A stretch of DNA of 64,000 nucleotides from Terfezia claveryi (Eukaryota > Ascomycota > Pezizomycetes > Pezizales > Pezizaceae): the NCBI GenBank assembly GCA_015179025.1, contig WHUX01000059.1, forward strand, positions 124,001 through 188,000, read 5' to 3'. Every line of letters starts with the position of its first letter. The first letter of the stretch is position 1. Under the pieces are notes generated by a model, which searched no databases, was not told where the DNA came from, and saw only the letters and a list, made by a program, of their open reading frames with translations. Below are positions 11,744 to 24,473 of the stretch, piece after piece. A program made the position numbers and the translations under genes.

Positions 11744-14606
11744 ATGGCCTCTCTGTCTACTCAGATTACCTGTATGTTCCGACATAGGCTACTCCGGTCG
11801 GATGGAGGTTGATGAATGTGTGCTAAATGTTGGCGTGGGCAAATAGATCGGACGCAGAAGGCTATCGGGGTGGTGAACACGGCTCCAGTATATCAGCCCT
11901 TATCTGGGTTTGAGAGGTAGGGCCTACCTAGGTGGTGCTTTAAGGAGGAGCTGTTATGGCGAGAGCCAGGGCTGACTAGGTGGAATTGATGGGAGATAGG
12001 CCGGAGGGGATAAACCGAGTTTGCGCCTACAGCCCCGACGGGCGATGGATTGCATACGCTACAACCGATGAGTAGGTTGACCTTAGGGCCGCGAGGAGTG
12101 GAAATCAACGCTGATTTTGGATGTAGTGTCAAGCTTGTAGATGCAGAGGCTGGTGCTATCAAGCATACATTACCGGCAGTAGGTGTTCTTGAGATTGCCT
12201 TCTCGCCTAAGGGAAGCTACTGCCAAACATGGGAACGAACGAGTACGCAAACTCCACTGGTCAAAAGATTATGCGGATTCACTGATAAAAGTGGGATGTA
12301 ATAGCAAAGCAAGAAGACGGACATGCGGCACCTAACCACAAGGTCTGGAACACCGATACGGCGGAGATGGTCACTTCCTTCGTACAGAAGAGCGCACATG
12401 GGTGGAACCTACAGTACACCTACGACGAAAAATATTGTGCTCGTGCCGTCACAAACACGATACATTTTTACGAGTCGGAAAACATGAAAACTGGTGAGGT
12501 TCCCGTTGGTACTAGGGAGGAAGTGGAGCTAATTACTGACTGCGGGGCCACGAGCAAGTAGTTTGGAAAGAGCTATGTGTCGAGGGGGTTACTGAATTTG
12601 CTTTATCGCCTTCCAAGAACTATTCCCTTGCAGTCTTCGTTGCAGAGAAAATGGTAGGTAGTTTTTGTTTAATCTGTTGTTTTCTTTATCCATAACCTTG
12701 CTTGCGCGTGCGTGCGAACTATTGGATTGGGTGCATGCACGTATTAAACGGTCTTGACCTGCAAGCCAATCTTGAATTTTCAGGGATTCTTTGCTGACTA
12801 TTTTATATATAGGGCCATCCAGCAATCGCAAGGACTTATGCTTTTCCGGACTTTACAAAACATACATCCCAAAAGAGCTTCTACAAAGCTGACAAAGTTC
12901 AGCTGCAATGGAATGCATTGGGTACTATGGTACTGGTGTTGACGCAGACCGAGGTCGACAAGACAGGGAAAAGTTACTACGGAGAAACAAATCTCTATCT
13001 GATGTCTGCATTAGGGACCTTTGATTGCCGTGTCTCTCTTGGTACGCCTCCCTCTCGTAGTCCGCAGCTTTGGACTTATGGGTTGTAATTAATCTGTGGA
13101 ACTACAGACAAGGAAGGACCAATCCATGACGTCACGTGGTCGCCGAACTCTCATGAGTTTGGTGTTGTATATGGTTATATGCCTGCAAAGACTACAATTT
13201 TTGATGCTTGTGCGAATGTTGTTCACAATTTACCCTTGGGCCCGAGGAATACCATTCTTTTCTCACCGCATGCTAGGTTCGTGCTTGTGGCTGGGTTTGG
13301 TAATTTGCAGGGACAGATGGATATCTACGACCGCGAAAGGAACATGGCCAAGATTGCAACAATAGAGGCTTCTAATGCAAGCGTCTGCGAATGGTCCCCA
13401 GATGGACAACATATTCTCACGGCTACAACTAGCCCGAGACTGAGAGTAGACAATGGGGTCAAGATTTGGCATTACACTGGCCCACTGATGTACTTGGAAG
13501 AGTTGACAGAATTATATAATGTCTACTGGCGCCCCCAACCGGCCACAATGTGGCCTCTTGGAAATCCGCTCCCTGGGGCCCCGACTCCTCACGCATCTGC
13601 AGCCGCTCATGTTTCCACTTCAGCACCTGCGAAGCCTGCTGGAGCTTACAGACCACCACATGCTCGTGGTACCGCGACTCCATTGGCCTTTAAGCGTGAG
13701 GACGAGGGTGGAGCGGCGCACGTATACACAAATGGTGTTGCTCCAACCAATGGAAACGGTCTCAATGGCCTTGGAAAGGGCCCTAGGGCGAAGCATGTTC
13801 CTGGCGCTGAACCAGTAGTGAAGCCTGTGCCTGGTGCTGCACCACCAGGAGGAGGGATCGCTATAGCCGGCGCTGGAGGAGACGAAAACGCTGGTTTGAG
13901 CAAGGCTGCTCTGAAGAATAAGAAAAAGAGAGAGGCGGCGAAGAAGGCGAAGGAGGCTGCGGCCGCACAGGGGGAGGGAGGTGACACGGACGGAGCTGCC
14001 GCTTCCCAGTTGACTGTGGATGGAAAGCCGGTGCCAACTGGGTCGAGTGGTGAAAGGCAGCCTAGGGAGGGGAACCGTCCACATAGGGGGGATAGGTCTA
14101 GGAGCAGGTCAAACCGACCACCGCAGGAAAGGCCTCAGGGGGAACGTGGGCAGGGTGGTAGAAGGAGTAAGAGCAGGAACGGAGAAAACGGAAACCAGGG
14201 ACAAGATAACAAGCACCAAAGTGGACAATCTGGGGATGTGCGAAATAAGGGCAAGACTCCTCCGAATATTGTCAATGGTAACAAGGATACTAGTGGGGCT
14301 AATAACTCTACTGTTGCGCCTATTGCCCCACCTGCCCACCCACAACTAGCGAAGGTAGCTGCAGGGGTTGCGCCAGGGCTGGTGTTGACTGTACCTACGG
14401 GTGCGTCTGGACCTCTGTCTCCTGTTCCAGGGACACCCAGTACAGCGGAAGAGAAGAAGCTGAGAGGACTACATAAGAAGTTGAGGGCGATTGAGGATTT
14501 GAAGATGAGGTTGGCTAGTGGGGAGAAGTTGGAGGATACGCAGTTGAAGAAGATTGCAACGGAGGCCCAGGTGTTGAAGGAGTTGGATATGGCAGGAAAG
14601 CTTTAG
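11744..14606 (+). CDS. EIF2A: Eukaryotic translation initiation factor 2A
   Basis: eIF2A is a nine-bladed beta-propeller protein that can deliver initiator tRNA to the 40S subunit under some conditions. Eight exons fit by phase: 11744-11771, 11847-11916, 12000-12071, 12127-12242, 12305-12493, 12562-12653, 12813-13041, 13108-14606; about 764 residues. Diagnostic segments are CAYSPDGRWIAYATTD, HGWNLQYTYDEKYCARAVTN, VEGVTEFALSPSKNYSLAVF, YYGETNLYLMSALGTFDCRV, DVTWSPNSHEFGVVYGYMPA and CEWSPDGQHILTATTSPRL. After the propeller comes a long low-complexity tail: Ala/Pro/Gly-rich, a Lys-rich patch (KNKKKREAAKKAKEA), Arg/Ser/Gly repeats, and a final helix LRAIEDLKMRLASGEKLEDT typical of the family. The tail makes it longer than yeast eIF2A. 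The two short N-terminal exons are the least certain. Confidence 0.92.
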
Positions 14607-15186
14607 GGGCTATTTTGAGTGAGACAGGGGAGGTGATTGTAGGAAGGAGATGTGGTAGATGGGTTGTGTAGCGGTAGTTAACAGGTTTAATTGGGACGTT
14701 CATCTATTGAAGCTATATATGCATGTCAGGGTAAAGTCTGAACTATGCACTGATATAATTTTCAACGATGGCGCTTTAGGGACACTTGTTGCTAGGGCTG
14801 GATCATAACAAGAGGACAATAATGACAGAAAGCAGAAACTGAAGCATGGAACCGGTACAGTGTGCCTACAGTGTATAATATGTCGTGAGAGGCCGGCGTG
14901 TAGTTGATTTGGTTACCTACGTGCGTTGTTGATGACAAAAGATATATTTCATCGACACGTGACCTACCTTATCGGGTAATGCCGAGACCATATTCTCCGA
15001 GGCCACTAATAAATAAAAATCTTTCTGCATCTGCATTCGCTCAACGGTTCCCAGTGGGCCTTCATAACGGCACTTTGAGTTCAGCGACGAATTAACGGAT
15101 TTCAATATTTGATAATCCAGCAACAAGAAATCTGAAGTGAGTTTCAATTGCGCACCGTCCGGCCACGAACGGCCCACATCAATACT
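14607..15186. other. Intergenic region between eIF2A and the Mtf1-like gene
   Basis: No coding sequence seen. It should hold the eIF2A 3' end and the promoter of the downstream gene. Confidence 0.4.
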
Positions 15187-17433
15187 ATGTTCAACTCTCT
15201 CCTCCGGCTGCGCATTCCCTTCTCCGTTTCCCATTATTCTCGGACTCTCTCCCTCCCTTTGACCGCATCCTCAAAGCGCACTTTATACAATTACAGCCTC
15301 AGCTCCTACACTAAGCGTGAGATTGCTGCTCGCCAGGGGCAGGAACATGAGATTCCGAAGAATAAGATATTCACAGACCTACGCCAGGAGGCGTCACATC
15401 TACTAGCTACGTACGTCAGGAGTAAAACTAGGAGGGCGCAGATTATAAATGAAGAGCTGGTGAGGGAGATATTGGTGAGAGAGGATTGGAGTGGGTGGCA
15501 TGGGTGTCAAATTGTAGACATGAATCCTGGTACGTGTTTTGATTTGTATACGTGCTCCCTCGGGTGAGTGGTGAGTGGGGTCTAATGAGGGTAAATTGTA
15601 GGTATGGGGATATTCTCTAGGGTTTTGAATGAGTTCGTCCAGCCGTCTAAGCACATTCTCCTTGAACCGTTGGTAAAGTTCAACGACGCCCTCACAGAAA
15701 GGATGATTATAAACTCTCCAAACCCCTCGTGCACTACGACACTCCTCAACCTCAATGGGTACGACTGGTCCTCTTATGATAAATTAATCACAGAAGGGCA
15801 CCTCGTCCCCACCACCGTCCCACACGAGGAGGGCGTTAACAAAAACATTCTTTTCGTTGCAAACCTATTGATGAGAGGGCTCGATGGGGAGCGGTTCTTA
15901 ACGCAGATTATTGAACATATCGGATCAAATCAGTGGATTCATCGATACGGCCGGATAAGAATGCTAACTTGGGTTCCTGATTCAGGAAAAGTCCGGATTA
16001 TGCCGAGAAAATTGATGGATAGGACGAGGGTGAGTGTTTTAACGGATATTGTCTCTGAAGCAAAAGAGTTAGCTGGAGATGTGCAAGATGATGAGAAGAC
16101 TATGTGGGGGAAGGAGGTTAGTTTAGCCTATGAGAATCTAGTGATAAATTTGGAGGAATTGGAGAAGAAACGAGCCCAGAAGGCGGCAAACCCAGAGAAA
16201 TACCCGCCACCGACTTCGGAAGAAGAATCACTATCAGGCAGAGTAAGAGGGGAAGCGGTTCAAAAGAGGCCGAGGACACTTTCACCGTCGACAATTAAAC
16301 AGTGGAGCTATCCAAAACGTGAAAAAGATCAGTTCTTGGGGTTACGTTTCATAGCGGAGCTTGAAGCCATGTATACCGCCCCTAATCACCAACCATGGAC
16401 ACCGGAATTAGAACATCCACCATGGTTTTATGACGCACATGATTCACCAATTGAGCGTCCACCCCCGCCGCTGGTGGAAAGTGTTCCTGGTTCCGCTGCT
16501 GGAAGGAGGAGAAAGGACGGAACAAAGGGAGAGGTAAAGATGATTACGACTGTTAAAATACCTCACCAGCCACTCACAAAACCCCTCCGCCGCCTTCCCT
16601 TACCAAACGAATTCGTACTTAACAACGGCTGCGACGCATGGCAAATGGTCCGAGCGTATGAACAAAAAGAAGAACTCGACTCCATTCTTGAATCCTTGGA
16701 GGACCAAACAAAGAATAAATATGCAATCCCTCCACCACCTGATGAGGACTCGTCACTTACCGTTGCATCCGCCGATGTTAAAGAGCAGTATCTGTCTGAC
16801 GAGGAGTGTGAGGCGCTTGGGCACGCTACTAGGCCGAATTTTCAAAAATCTGGGGTTTTGCTTGAGAGTCTGAAGAAGAAATTTGGGAATGATGAGATAG
16901 CAATGGCGTGGCTGAAGGCTCTGGGGGTGAATAAACGGAAGAAGGAATTAGTGGATCAGATGGAGGAAATCCTTTCCGCAAGGGAACAGTTACAGTTTTA
17001 TAAGCAGAAATTACCCCCCGTGAGGACTGAGAGGGCGGATATGCATCCCATGGAGCCAGTGGCGCTGCTAGATATTACGCCGAGGGTCCTCCCGGAGTGG
17101 TTGGCGGGGAAGGATGTTTCGAGTATGCTCAGAATGGAGAGGTGGGTTTTGTTGAATTATGTCCTCAGGAACGTGTTTGTCTTGAGAAGGCAGAGTATTA
17201 AGGATGCTCTGGCGATGTTAGGACCTGGGGCGGAGCAAGTGCTGGAGGGGATAGAAGGGCTAGATGATGGGAAGATGAGATGTAGGGCGGTGACTGCGGA
17301 CAAGTTTGTGGAGTTAACAAAGAAGTGGGAGGATTGGCCGTATAGAGATAAGATGGCAGTGTGGGAGGATATTGCTGCGGGGATAGAAACACAGTCGAAG
17401 AGGGATGTGGGGGGTGCCGGGAAGTCAGCATAG
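15187..17433 (+). CDS. MTF1: Mtf1-like mitochondrial transcription factor (rRNA dimethyladenosine transferase fold)
   Basis: Probable mitochondrial transcription initiation factor that works with the phage-type RNA polymerase. Two exons: 15187-15529 and 15602-17433 (intron of 72 nt, phase 1), about 724 residues. The first in-frame ATG is at 15187; the N-terminus is Arg/Ser/Leu-rich and fits mitochondrial import. The S-adenosylmethionine-binding motif I spans the intron: QIVDMNPG then MGIFSRVLNEF, followed by KHILLEPLVKFND and LLNLNGYDWSSYDKL. Where KsgA/Dim1 methyltransferases have N-[LI]-P-Y, this protein reads FVANLLMRG, so methyltransferase activity is doubtful, as in Mtf1. The C-terminal half is long, charged and unlike yeast Mtf1 (about 340 residues), but extended forms are plausible in filamentous fungi. 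A true rRNA methyltransferase (TFB1M type) is the alternative. Confidence 0.72.
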
Positions 17434-18332
17434 TGGGGGCTTTAAATGAGAGGAGTTCCACTAGGGAGTGGATGTAGATATGTGATGGAGCACATTTTTT
17501 TTTTTTAAATGGGTTAGATTTTTTGTTAGGCATTGGTTGGTGTGGGTTTTTCTCTTTGATATCTTCTTGTACATGTAGCCTGACTGCTTGCTCAGCGTAA
17601 ATAGCGAGCGAGGATTGTCATAATAGCCGATAGATGCAATCCTGACGGTTCATAAAATCCCAGGCCGTATATGGAGGCTTCCTCTCTGACGAGATCTCTT
17701 ATCTCGGCACCGGCGACTCTGCAGTAATCACTGTGTCAAGGCCCTTGCAAACTGGGTGTTTACCCTGGACATGCGACAATTGTTACCCTCAACCGCGCCA
17801 ATCGCCAAGTGAGCGCCCCATGTTCCACTTCAGCCAAGAGCAACAGTTCACTGTGAGACATGTCTCAACTTAGAATACCCTTCACAACTGGAGACCTGCG
17901 ACACTCGGCGTTATAGTGATGGGGTATGTTGGTAAAACCTTGACAGTTATCTGCTCTGGATGAGCTGTCGTCGGGCCCTTTTGGCCGATCGTCGGACCTT
18001 GCTTGCTTGACACACCTTGGGCTGAGAGCACTAGTGTAACTAGAGTGTTGGTGTAATCTTGCTTCCCTCCCAACTTCATCCACATATCTGCGTACCCAGG
18101 ATTTACTCGTAGGAATCACCGGACGTCCCTCGCCTCCCATATATTGCCTTCAGGCCGTGGTTATCCGTACACTGAACCGAACAAACAAACCTCCGAAACT
18201 GTCGCAGCTTTGAGATTCAACTGAGTCAACACCAATCACAACTACAGCCACATCCACTGCTTTGTTCCGACCTATTCTACCAAACGAACCCCTGCTACGA
18301 AATAGAGTGCGGTACAGCAAATCTTACCTGAG
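17434..18332. other. Intergenic region between the Mtf1-like and AMSH genes
   Basis: A T-run near 17,493 and presumptive promoter sequence. Open frames on the minus strand here are short and resemble nothing I know. Confidence 0.4.
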
Positions 18333-20650
18333 ATGGATTATCGCAGTGACTTAGCTTCCGGCGGAGGCCCCCCGCTCACCGTCCAGGACATCGCAGAAAA
18401 GGCATTAGACTTCGAGTATAACCCCCTGATCCCACTACGGTACTGGCTACGCACGGCAGACACAATATTGAAGGAGGTGTGTATCTCTTTTTCATCTCGC
18501 GGAGGGGGTTGGCATTGAGGAGCGGGGGAGGTGGGAAGCAGAAAGGGGCCATTTGAAAGGACGGTTGGCTAATAGTGGAAAAATGGGTGGGATGGTGGGT
18601 TGGGGGGAAGATATAGGCAAATATTTATGAACGGGAGGGAAATGAGCAGCAGACGTATTTGCTGTTACTCAGACATGCGGAGTATGTATTGGTCCTAGAG
18701 TTTGCTAAGGAGAGGGGGAGGGGAAAAAGGGATATGCGGCTAATGAGTGGGGTGGAGTGTAGGCTACTGCTTAAATACCTACCAGATCATCCCCAGGCAA
18801 GTTTGCCGGAGAATAAGAAGAATTTAAGAATGATAAGAGAGGTATGCACTTCGGCTTTTTTGGGGGAAAGAATTGGTCAGGCAAAGAGCCGCTAACGGGG
18901 CTGGCAAATTAAATAGCACCTGAACGAGGACGTCAAACGTCTTGAGTATCTCAAGCCCCGCATTATTGCCCGCTATGAAGCCTACGAGAAGGCCCTCCGG
19001 GAACGAGAAGCCCGTAGACTGACTCTGGGTACAACCCGTTCCTCTGCCCCACCAGGGTCTCAACAGCAATATGTCGCCTACAGTCCGCGATCTTCATATT
19101 CTTCCAACAGACAGGTGCCAAAGCCAATGGACCTCTCCCAGTCCCGATCAGGAACTGCCTCCCCTGGGCCAATGTCACCACCAATAGGAAAGGATACTTC
19201 AGGAGATACCCAGCAAGTAGCATTGGAGTTGGCACGACAAGAGTTTGCGAGAAGGGAGAAGGAGAAGTTGACTAGGGGTAGTAGCACTAGGTCAAGCAAG
19301 TGGAGTGGTAGGGAGGTGGAGAGGGTTGCAGCACCGACATCACCGGTTACGGAGAGTGTGGCGGATAGATATAACCAGTTGAGGCAACAGTACGCGCCAT
19401 ATCCTGGAAGTAAGGATGGTGAACGCCGCAGGCACAGTGAGGAATATGATTTGCAGAAGCATATGCAATCGTTGAACATACAGGCTAGTGAGCTACATGG
19501 GGAATACGACCGGAGGGTATCTTCGTCGCGGGGCTCGGAGAGGAACAGGCGTGATCGGGATTCTGGTGGGGGAGGAACCGCGCGAGGATGGGTGTATGAG
19601 TACCCGACAGTACCGAAACAGTCCACGAAACAGTCTACTAGATCTTCATTTTCTCCAGCGCCGCTACCACAGTTTCCTTCGAGCCTCACCGCGGGGATAA
19701 ATTCCGAGTACTTGAAATACGATAATCGGGTCCCGCCACCACTACCACCCCTGCCTGATTCAATGCTCAATGGGAGCTACTCCGGATTACCCCCAGTGCC
19801 ACGAAAAACACCACTCCCACCACCATCACCCCCGCCACTAGCACCTCCACTAGCACCTCCACTAGCACCTCCACTAGCACCTCCATCTCTACCATCATTA
19901 CCCGATCTCCCCTTTTCGTTAAAAAAGCCAACCCCTCCCCCCCTCCAAAACTACCCACAGAACTTACCGACCCCCAACCACTTAAACGCTCCCGAACAAC
20001 CTCAAATTACGAATTCAAAACCTCGGCCCGCCTCGAAAATGGCCAACGCCTCCGCACAATATTCCTCCCCGCGAACCTCCGGCACAAATTCTTGGAAATC
20101 GCGTACCCTAATACAAAAAGGAATCTAGAAACATGTGGGGTCCTGTGTGGGACGTTAATCCAGAATGCACTATTTATTACAAGGTTAGTGGTTCCGGAGC
20201 AGGAGGTTACAAGTGATACATGTGATATGAAGGATGAAGAGGAGTTATTCAAATATGTCGATGGAGAGGATTTAATGGTCCTGGGGTGGATTCATACGCA
20301 TCCTATGTATGAGTGTTTTATGAGTAGTGTGGATCTGCATAATCATTGCGGATACCAGTTGATGTTGCCGGAGAGTATTGCGGTGGTCTGTGCACCGAGG
20401 TATGAGCCGTCGTAAGTACTTCCCACTGTTTTTGGATGGAAATGGGATGGGTTGCTGATTTTTTGGGGGTGTTAGGTGGGGAGTGTTTCGGTTAACGGAC
20501 CCTCCGGGAGTCAAGACGATTATGACGTGTACGCAAAAAAGCTTGTTTCATCCGCATGAGGCTGGGGGCCTGTATACGGATGCGATGCGGCCAGGGCATG
20601 TGGTTGTGGTAAATGAGATGGAGTTTGAGGTTATTGATTTGAGGAAGTAA
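18333..20650 (+). CDS. STAMBP: AMSH/STAMBP-type JAMM deubiquitinase, with a frame change in the linker
   Basis: Zinc metalloprotease of the endosomal sorting system that cleaves Lys63-linked ubiquitin. Exon 1 (18333-18476) and exon 2 (18650-18841) encode the N-terminal MIT/USP8-dimerisation-like domain (AEKALDFEYNPLIPLRYWLR, then LLLLRHAEYVLVLE). Exon 3 (from 18917) carries a long Ser/Pro-rich linker, including a 12-bp tandem repeat (about 19838-19885; LAPP in one frame). The MPN+ domain follows in a different frame: RTIFLPANLRHKFLEIA, CGVLCGTL, and the JAMM motif GWIHTHPMYECFMSSVD with both His and the Asp, then HCGYQLMLPESIAVVCAP. The last exon is 20476-20650, ending EFEVIDLRK. The frame change can be explained by one base missing from the C7 tract at 19937-19943 (giving about 668 residues), or by an 89-nt intron 19708-19796, which also fits in phase but has a weak donor. 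Confidence 0.88.
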
Positions 20651-23600
20651 TTGGGCGAGAGGTTGACATTTTTCTCTTTTTTGTTTTCACTTTGTGGGAA
20701 GATTGCTTATGATCAATTAATGTTGTAGTTTGCCGTGTGCTCATTTATTGTGTTTTTCCTACCGATGAAGTTGGTTATCCTTGTGATTTGTTGGTTTCTG
20801 GCTTATATTTGTGGGTTAGTATATCACGGTTCCATAACAATCATGCTAGAGCGACTTGCACGAAACTCTTAGGTTTGGCTATGTCGGAAATACATATACG
20901 GAGGGCGCACACCAAAAGACTTTTTCTCTTCCTAATTTCTGCATATGTACATGTATTCTATGCCTATATAATGCCGCTACTCCAAGCTCTCGCTGGCAGG
21001 AAGCGCACCTTGTATCTGGACCCTAGTTTCCCCACGTGGCGGTTTCAAACAACGTCTTTTGACTTGTTGGGGGTGGGGGTGTTGGTAGGATGCTGTGATG
21101 ATATGTGGGGGAGCGTGGAGGATGCCTTGATGATATGTGGGGGAGCATAGCCTCATGTTGTCATTAGCTGTGTTCTATATCAGTTGCTACCTTGGTGGAG
21201 TTGGGCAAGATAATCTACGCTCCCCTCATTAGCATCAGTGAGGGCATGCGGATGTCCGTGTTTTTTAGTCGTTGAGCTAATAGATATTAAGGGCTTTGAA
21301 AAGAACAAAATAAGATTTTACATATAGTTCGTATCTGTAGTACGTTAGGTACCCTATTTCGTTAGTTAAAAGTGTTGAGCCAACGGGCCTTTTTTTTTTA
21401 TTTTCTTTTAATAATTTTGCTGCATAACTCAGTTTGGTAGAGAATAAGGTACTGTACATAATAGTGGTTCGAATTTTCAAATTTGCAGTGGTGAAATCTT
21501 GGGTATTTTTTTTTTTCATCATTTTCAAATATTGTTTAAGTTTAGAGTCAAATCCCCGGGGGGCCCTTCAAAAAATATCAAATTTTTAACCACATTCTCA
21601 AGAAGCATGACAGTTATGAAATCAACGTATTTCAATCCCATACAGTTTTATATGTGCACAGAAATTTTTGTCGCTCATCTGTGCTGTAGGGTTATTCCCA
21701 CCCCCACCTCAACGCTCACAACTCCATCATGAGGTGAATTCAGTTGTGTTCGAAAAGGCCTATGACTGACGTCATGTGAGCTATTACGCATGTGTCTAAA
21801 TTTCCAGGTATATGCATGGTTACTAGTATTGCTACAAGTGAGATCCAATTGTGAGCTCATTAGAACTCTTACCGGTACCCCCATTGATCCTCAAATCCAT
21901 CTAATGGACTGGGATGAACTGCGGGGGTGGCGAATCTGTATTTTGAAAATTTTCTCTCGTATTGACTTAATCAACTGATTGTATGTATGAGGGTAAGAAA
22001 ATCAATGCCGAATACCCATCAAATTCTAGTGCAAGGGAGGTCTAACTCTGTTAACGGCACCGTGTCAAAGACATTCATGGAGGTGGAATATCATGGTCAA
22101 CTGAGATGACCATTCTTCATAATTTCATCTGACCCTCAGATATTATCGAGCTTGTCTGGTCCAGGTTTCTAGTCCTTTTGGTAGGTTCGAAGCAGGTGAA
22201 CGCGCGCACGCATCTTCTCCAAATGCAGCTTGCATATATATCAAGAGCTGCAGGGCTCATAGCCTACTGAAATGACTAAGGTTATGATAATAAACTTGTG
22301 GAAACGGTTAGAATAATAGACTTATTGAAACGAATATGGGAAATATGCGAATGGGCTCGATGGTTCTGAGTCATGATTGTTGTGATTCGCATGAATTTCG
22401 CAGCACGGTTGGGCTTTATTATTTTTGTTGTATACACAGCGGTAATAACACAGTGGTAACTAGCCACTAGTGGCGGTACACCACTTTAAAACACTGTACT
22501 GTCGACCTGAAAAAAAAAATAGGTTGCCCAAAATAAAGCGAAGACGAGGCTAATCTGATGTCCGTACTGGAAAGTTATGTACTATACTCCATGTTTTCGA
22601 GTGGCATCCAAACTGAAAATCGCCGGCCCACCAAGCGGTGTTCTATTCGCACTTCGAGAGAACCATGAGAATTGGAGTGAGTTGAGGGTAATTAATCTCC
22701 GGGGATCCCTGTCATGACGTGCAAGGAAAATTGGTAGAGGTCTTTTCAACACTGAGTGCTTTGGGACTGTAATAACAATCCAATACATTCAGACTATCTG
22801 TTTGTCATGATTTGAGGGCACATTAGTTAATACTGAGGAGCTGTACCAATCAGACTGTATACTATACCTCTGTAAACAGCCATACTACAGATAATTAATC
22901 CACTATTTTTGATAAAGATCAATATCTCTTACTGCTATCAAAACAACTAAGAGACACTTTCCTTCTTCCCATACCTCCGTACACTATAATACTATGGATT
23001 CGGCCTTCATACAAAACTTAAAACTTATTAAAGCCAGTTATCTATTATTATACCCTATTCCTTCAAGTACTTACTTTACCAAGGACCTTTCTGAAATGAC
23101 TTAAAAGGGTACAAACTCTCGGTAAATTATCATTCTATACTGTATACTGGACTCACTCTATGACGTCCTGAAAGCGACAACACCGCCATCCCAGACAATT
23201 GAGCTTGCGACCGACAGAAATGGCTCGGGGAATTCAAAGCACAATATTTAGATGAACTTGGGCCAGATTTACTACACGAAGAGTTTAAAGGTTGGGCAGA
23301 AAGACAAAGACTTTGAGGAATCCGTTGACTATAATTGGCGATAACAAGTTTGCTCCACATGTTATGAAGGGAATGGAGAATTTTCACGGTTTATTTGTGA
23401 TAACTCTCAGATTCCGGTCACGATGGCATGAGACAGGACAAATCTTTCAGGACGTCGAAGAGTTAGCCCATTCAGACTCATACAAAATTGTATCAGCGTT
23501 GACACCATTGTCAACGACAGCAACCGCGTTGAGACTCATAAAATTGTATGAGCGTTGACACCATTGTCGGCAACAGCAAACCACAATGACATGGGACTAG

Positions 23601-24040
23601 GAATGGGACATGGCTACTGTACCTAGGTTCTTTTAACCTGCCAGTGTTGAATGTAGTAATCCGTGCCAGCTGATGTCGGGCAAAGGCAAGATGCCTTTAA
23701 AAATATGGTAGACTGAATTGTTGAGCATAGGACGTTGCAGTCGGCTTTGCAATGGTTGCGGGATTGGAATGTGGCGGATGTTCTCGAAATACTAAATGTG
23801 AGCGCGAGGCTGTGACGGTCTATGAGCACATAAGGCTCGCTGTTTTGTGCTTTCTCTCCTTTTTACTTTCTCTCCTTTTTCTTCAATCATTATTGAGCAT
23901 ATCAGATCCAGAAGCTTAATACAAGCAATCGTCCACTACAATCCGAGCATTGTGTGTCTATTCTTTCTTAACCTCGGCGCACCTAGAAATTGTACGACAG
24001 TCGACGTCGACAACTTGGATAAACTCAATCAGTTACTATC
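20651..24040. other. Gene-poor region with short repeats
   Basis: No gene recognised. Around 20893-20970 there is a degenerate single copy of the hairpin-element arm seen at 27.54 kb (cacaccaaaagactttttctc). A short direct repeat, tgatgatatgtgggggagc, occurs twice near 21,100-21,150. A 50-bp unit is directly duplicated at 23473-23525 and 23532-23582. Some open frame at 23292-23558 looks like decayed coding sequence but has no recognisable family. Confidence 0.4.
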
Positions 24041-24046
24041 CCCCAG

Positions 24047-24124
24047 TTCAGACATCTCAAGCAATTTGCATACTCGAGCCGAATTCAGACAGCTCGAGTA
24101 TGCAAATTGCTCAAGATGTCTGAA
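24047..24124. repeat. Long perfect-type hairpin (33-bp arms, 12-nt loop)
   Basis: The left arm at 24047-24079 and right arm at 24092-24124 are reverse complements with two mismatches, separated by 12 nt. The arms read ttcagacatctc...ctcgagc and gctcgag...gatgtctgaa. This could extrude as a cruciform. Confidence 0.9.
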
Positions 24125-24290
24125 CTCGCATTCTCAGGATATCCGAACTCACACTCTCAGGATGTCTGACTCGGAAATCTGAACTCCATGCTCAGGATGT
24201 CTGACTCGCATTCTCAGGATATCTGTGAACTCGCATTCTCACGATATCTAAATTCGCATGCTAGAGATGTCTGAATTAGCTAGCATAAGC
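24121..24290. repeat. Degenerate minisatellite, about 22-26-bp units
   Basis: About seven imperfect tandem units on the theme gaactcgcattctcaggat followed by atct or gtct. The unit shares the gatgtctgaa end of the adjacent hairpin, so the array probably grew from the hairpin arm. Confidence 0.8.
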
Positions 24291-24473
24291 TTGACGCATC
24301 TGCGTTAGCACATATTTGAGTAGTTGTGTTTGTTAGTGGGTTGTGTAGACCTAGCCTACTTCGTAACGTTACTGTGGAAACAACACTAGTCTGGTTGGCA
24401 CTAAATCTTGACAGACATACTGACTGACTAGGGTGTGCAAAATCCCTCTAATCCACGTGTTACCGGGGGGGGG

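Noticed and set aside
12072..12100. Apparent stop codon TAG after ATTDE in eIF2A and a premature end of the gene
   Set aside because: It lies in a 55-nt GT-AG intron (12072-12126) whose removal gives the continuous family sequence ATTDDVKLVDAEAG.
13620..14084. Minus-strand open frames opposite eIF2A
   Set aside because: They lie opposite a well-supported exon and show no family resemblance.
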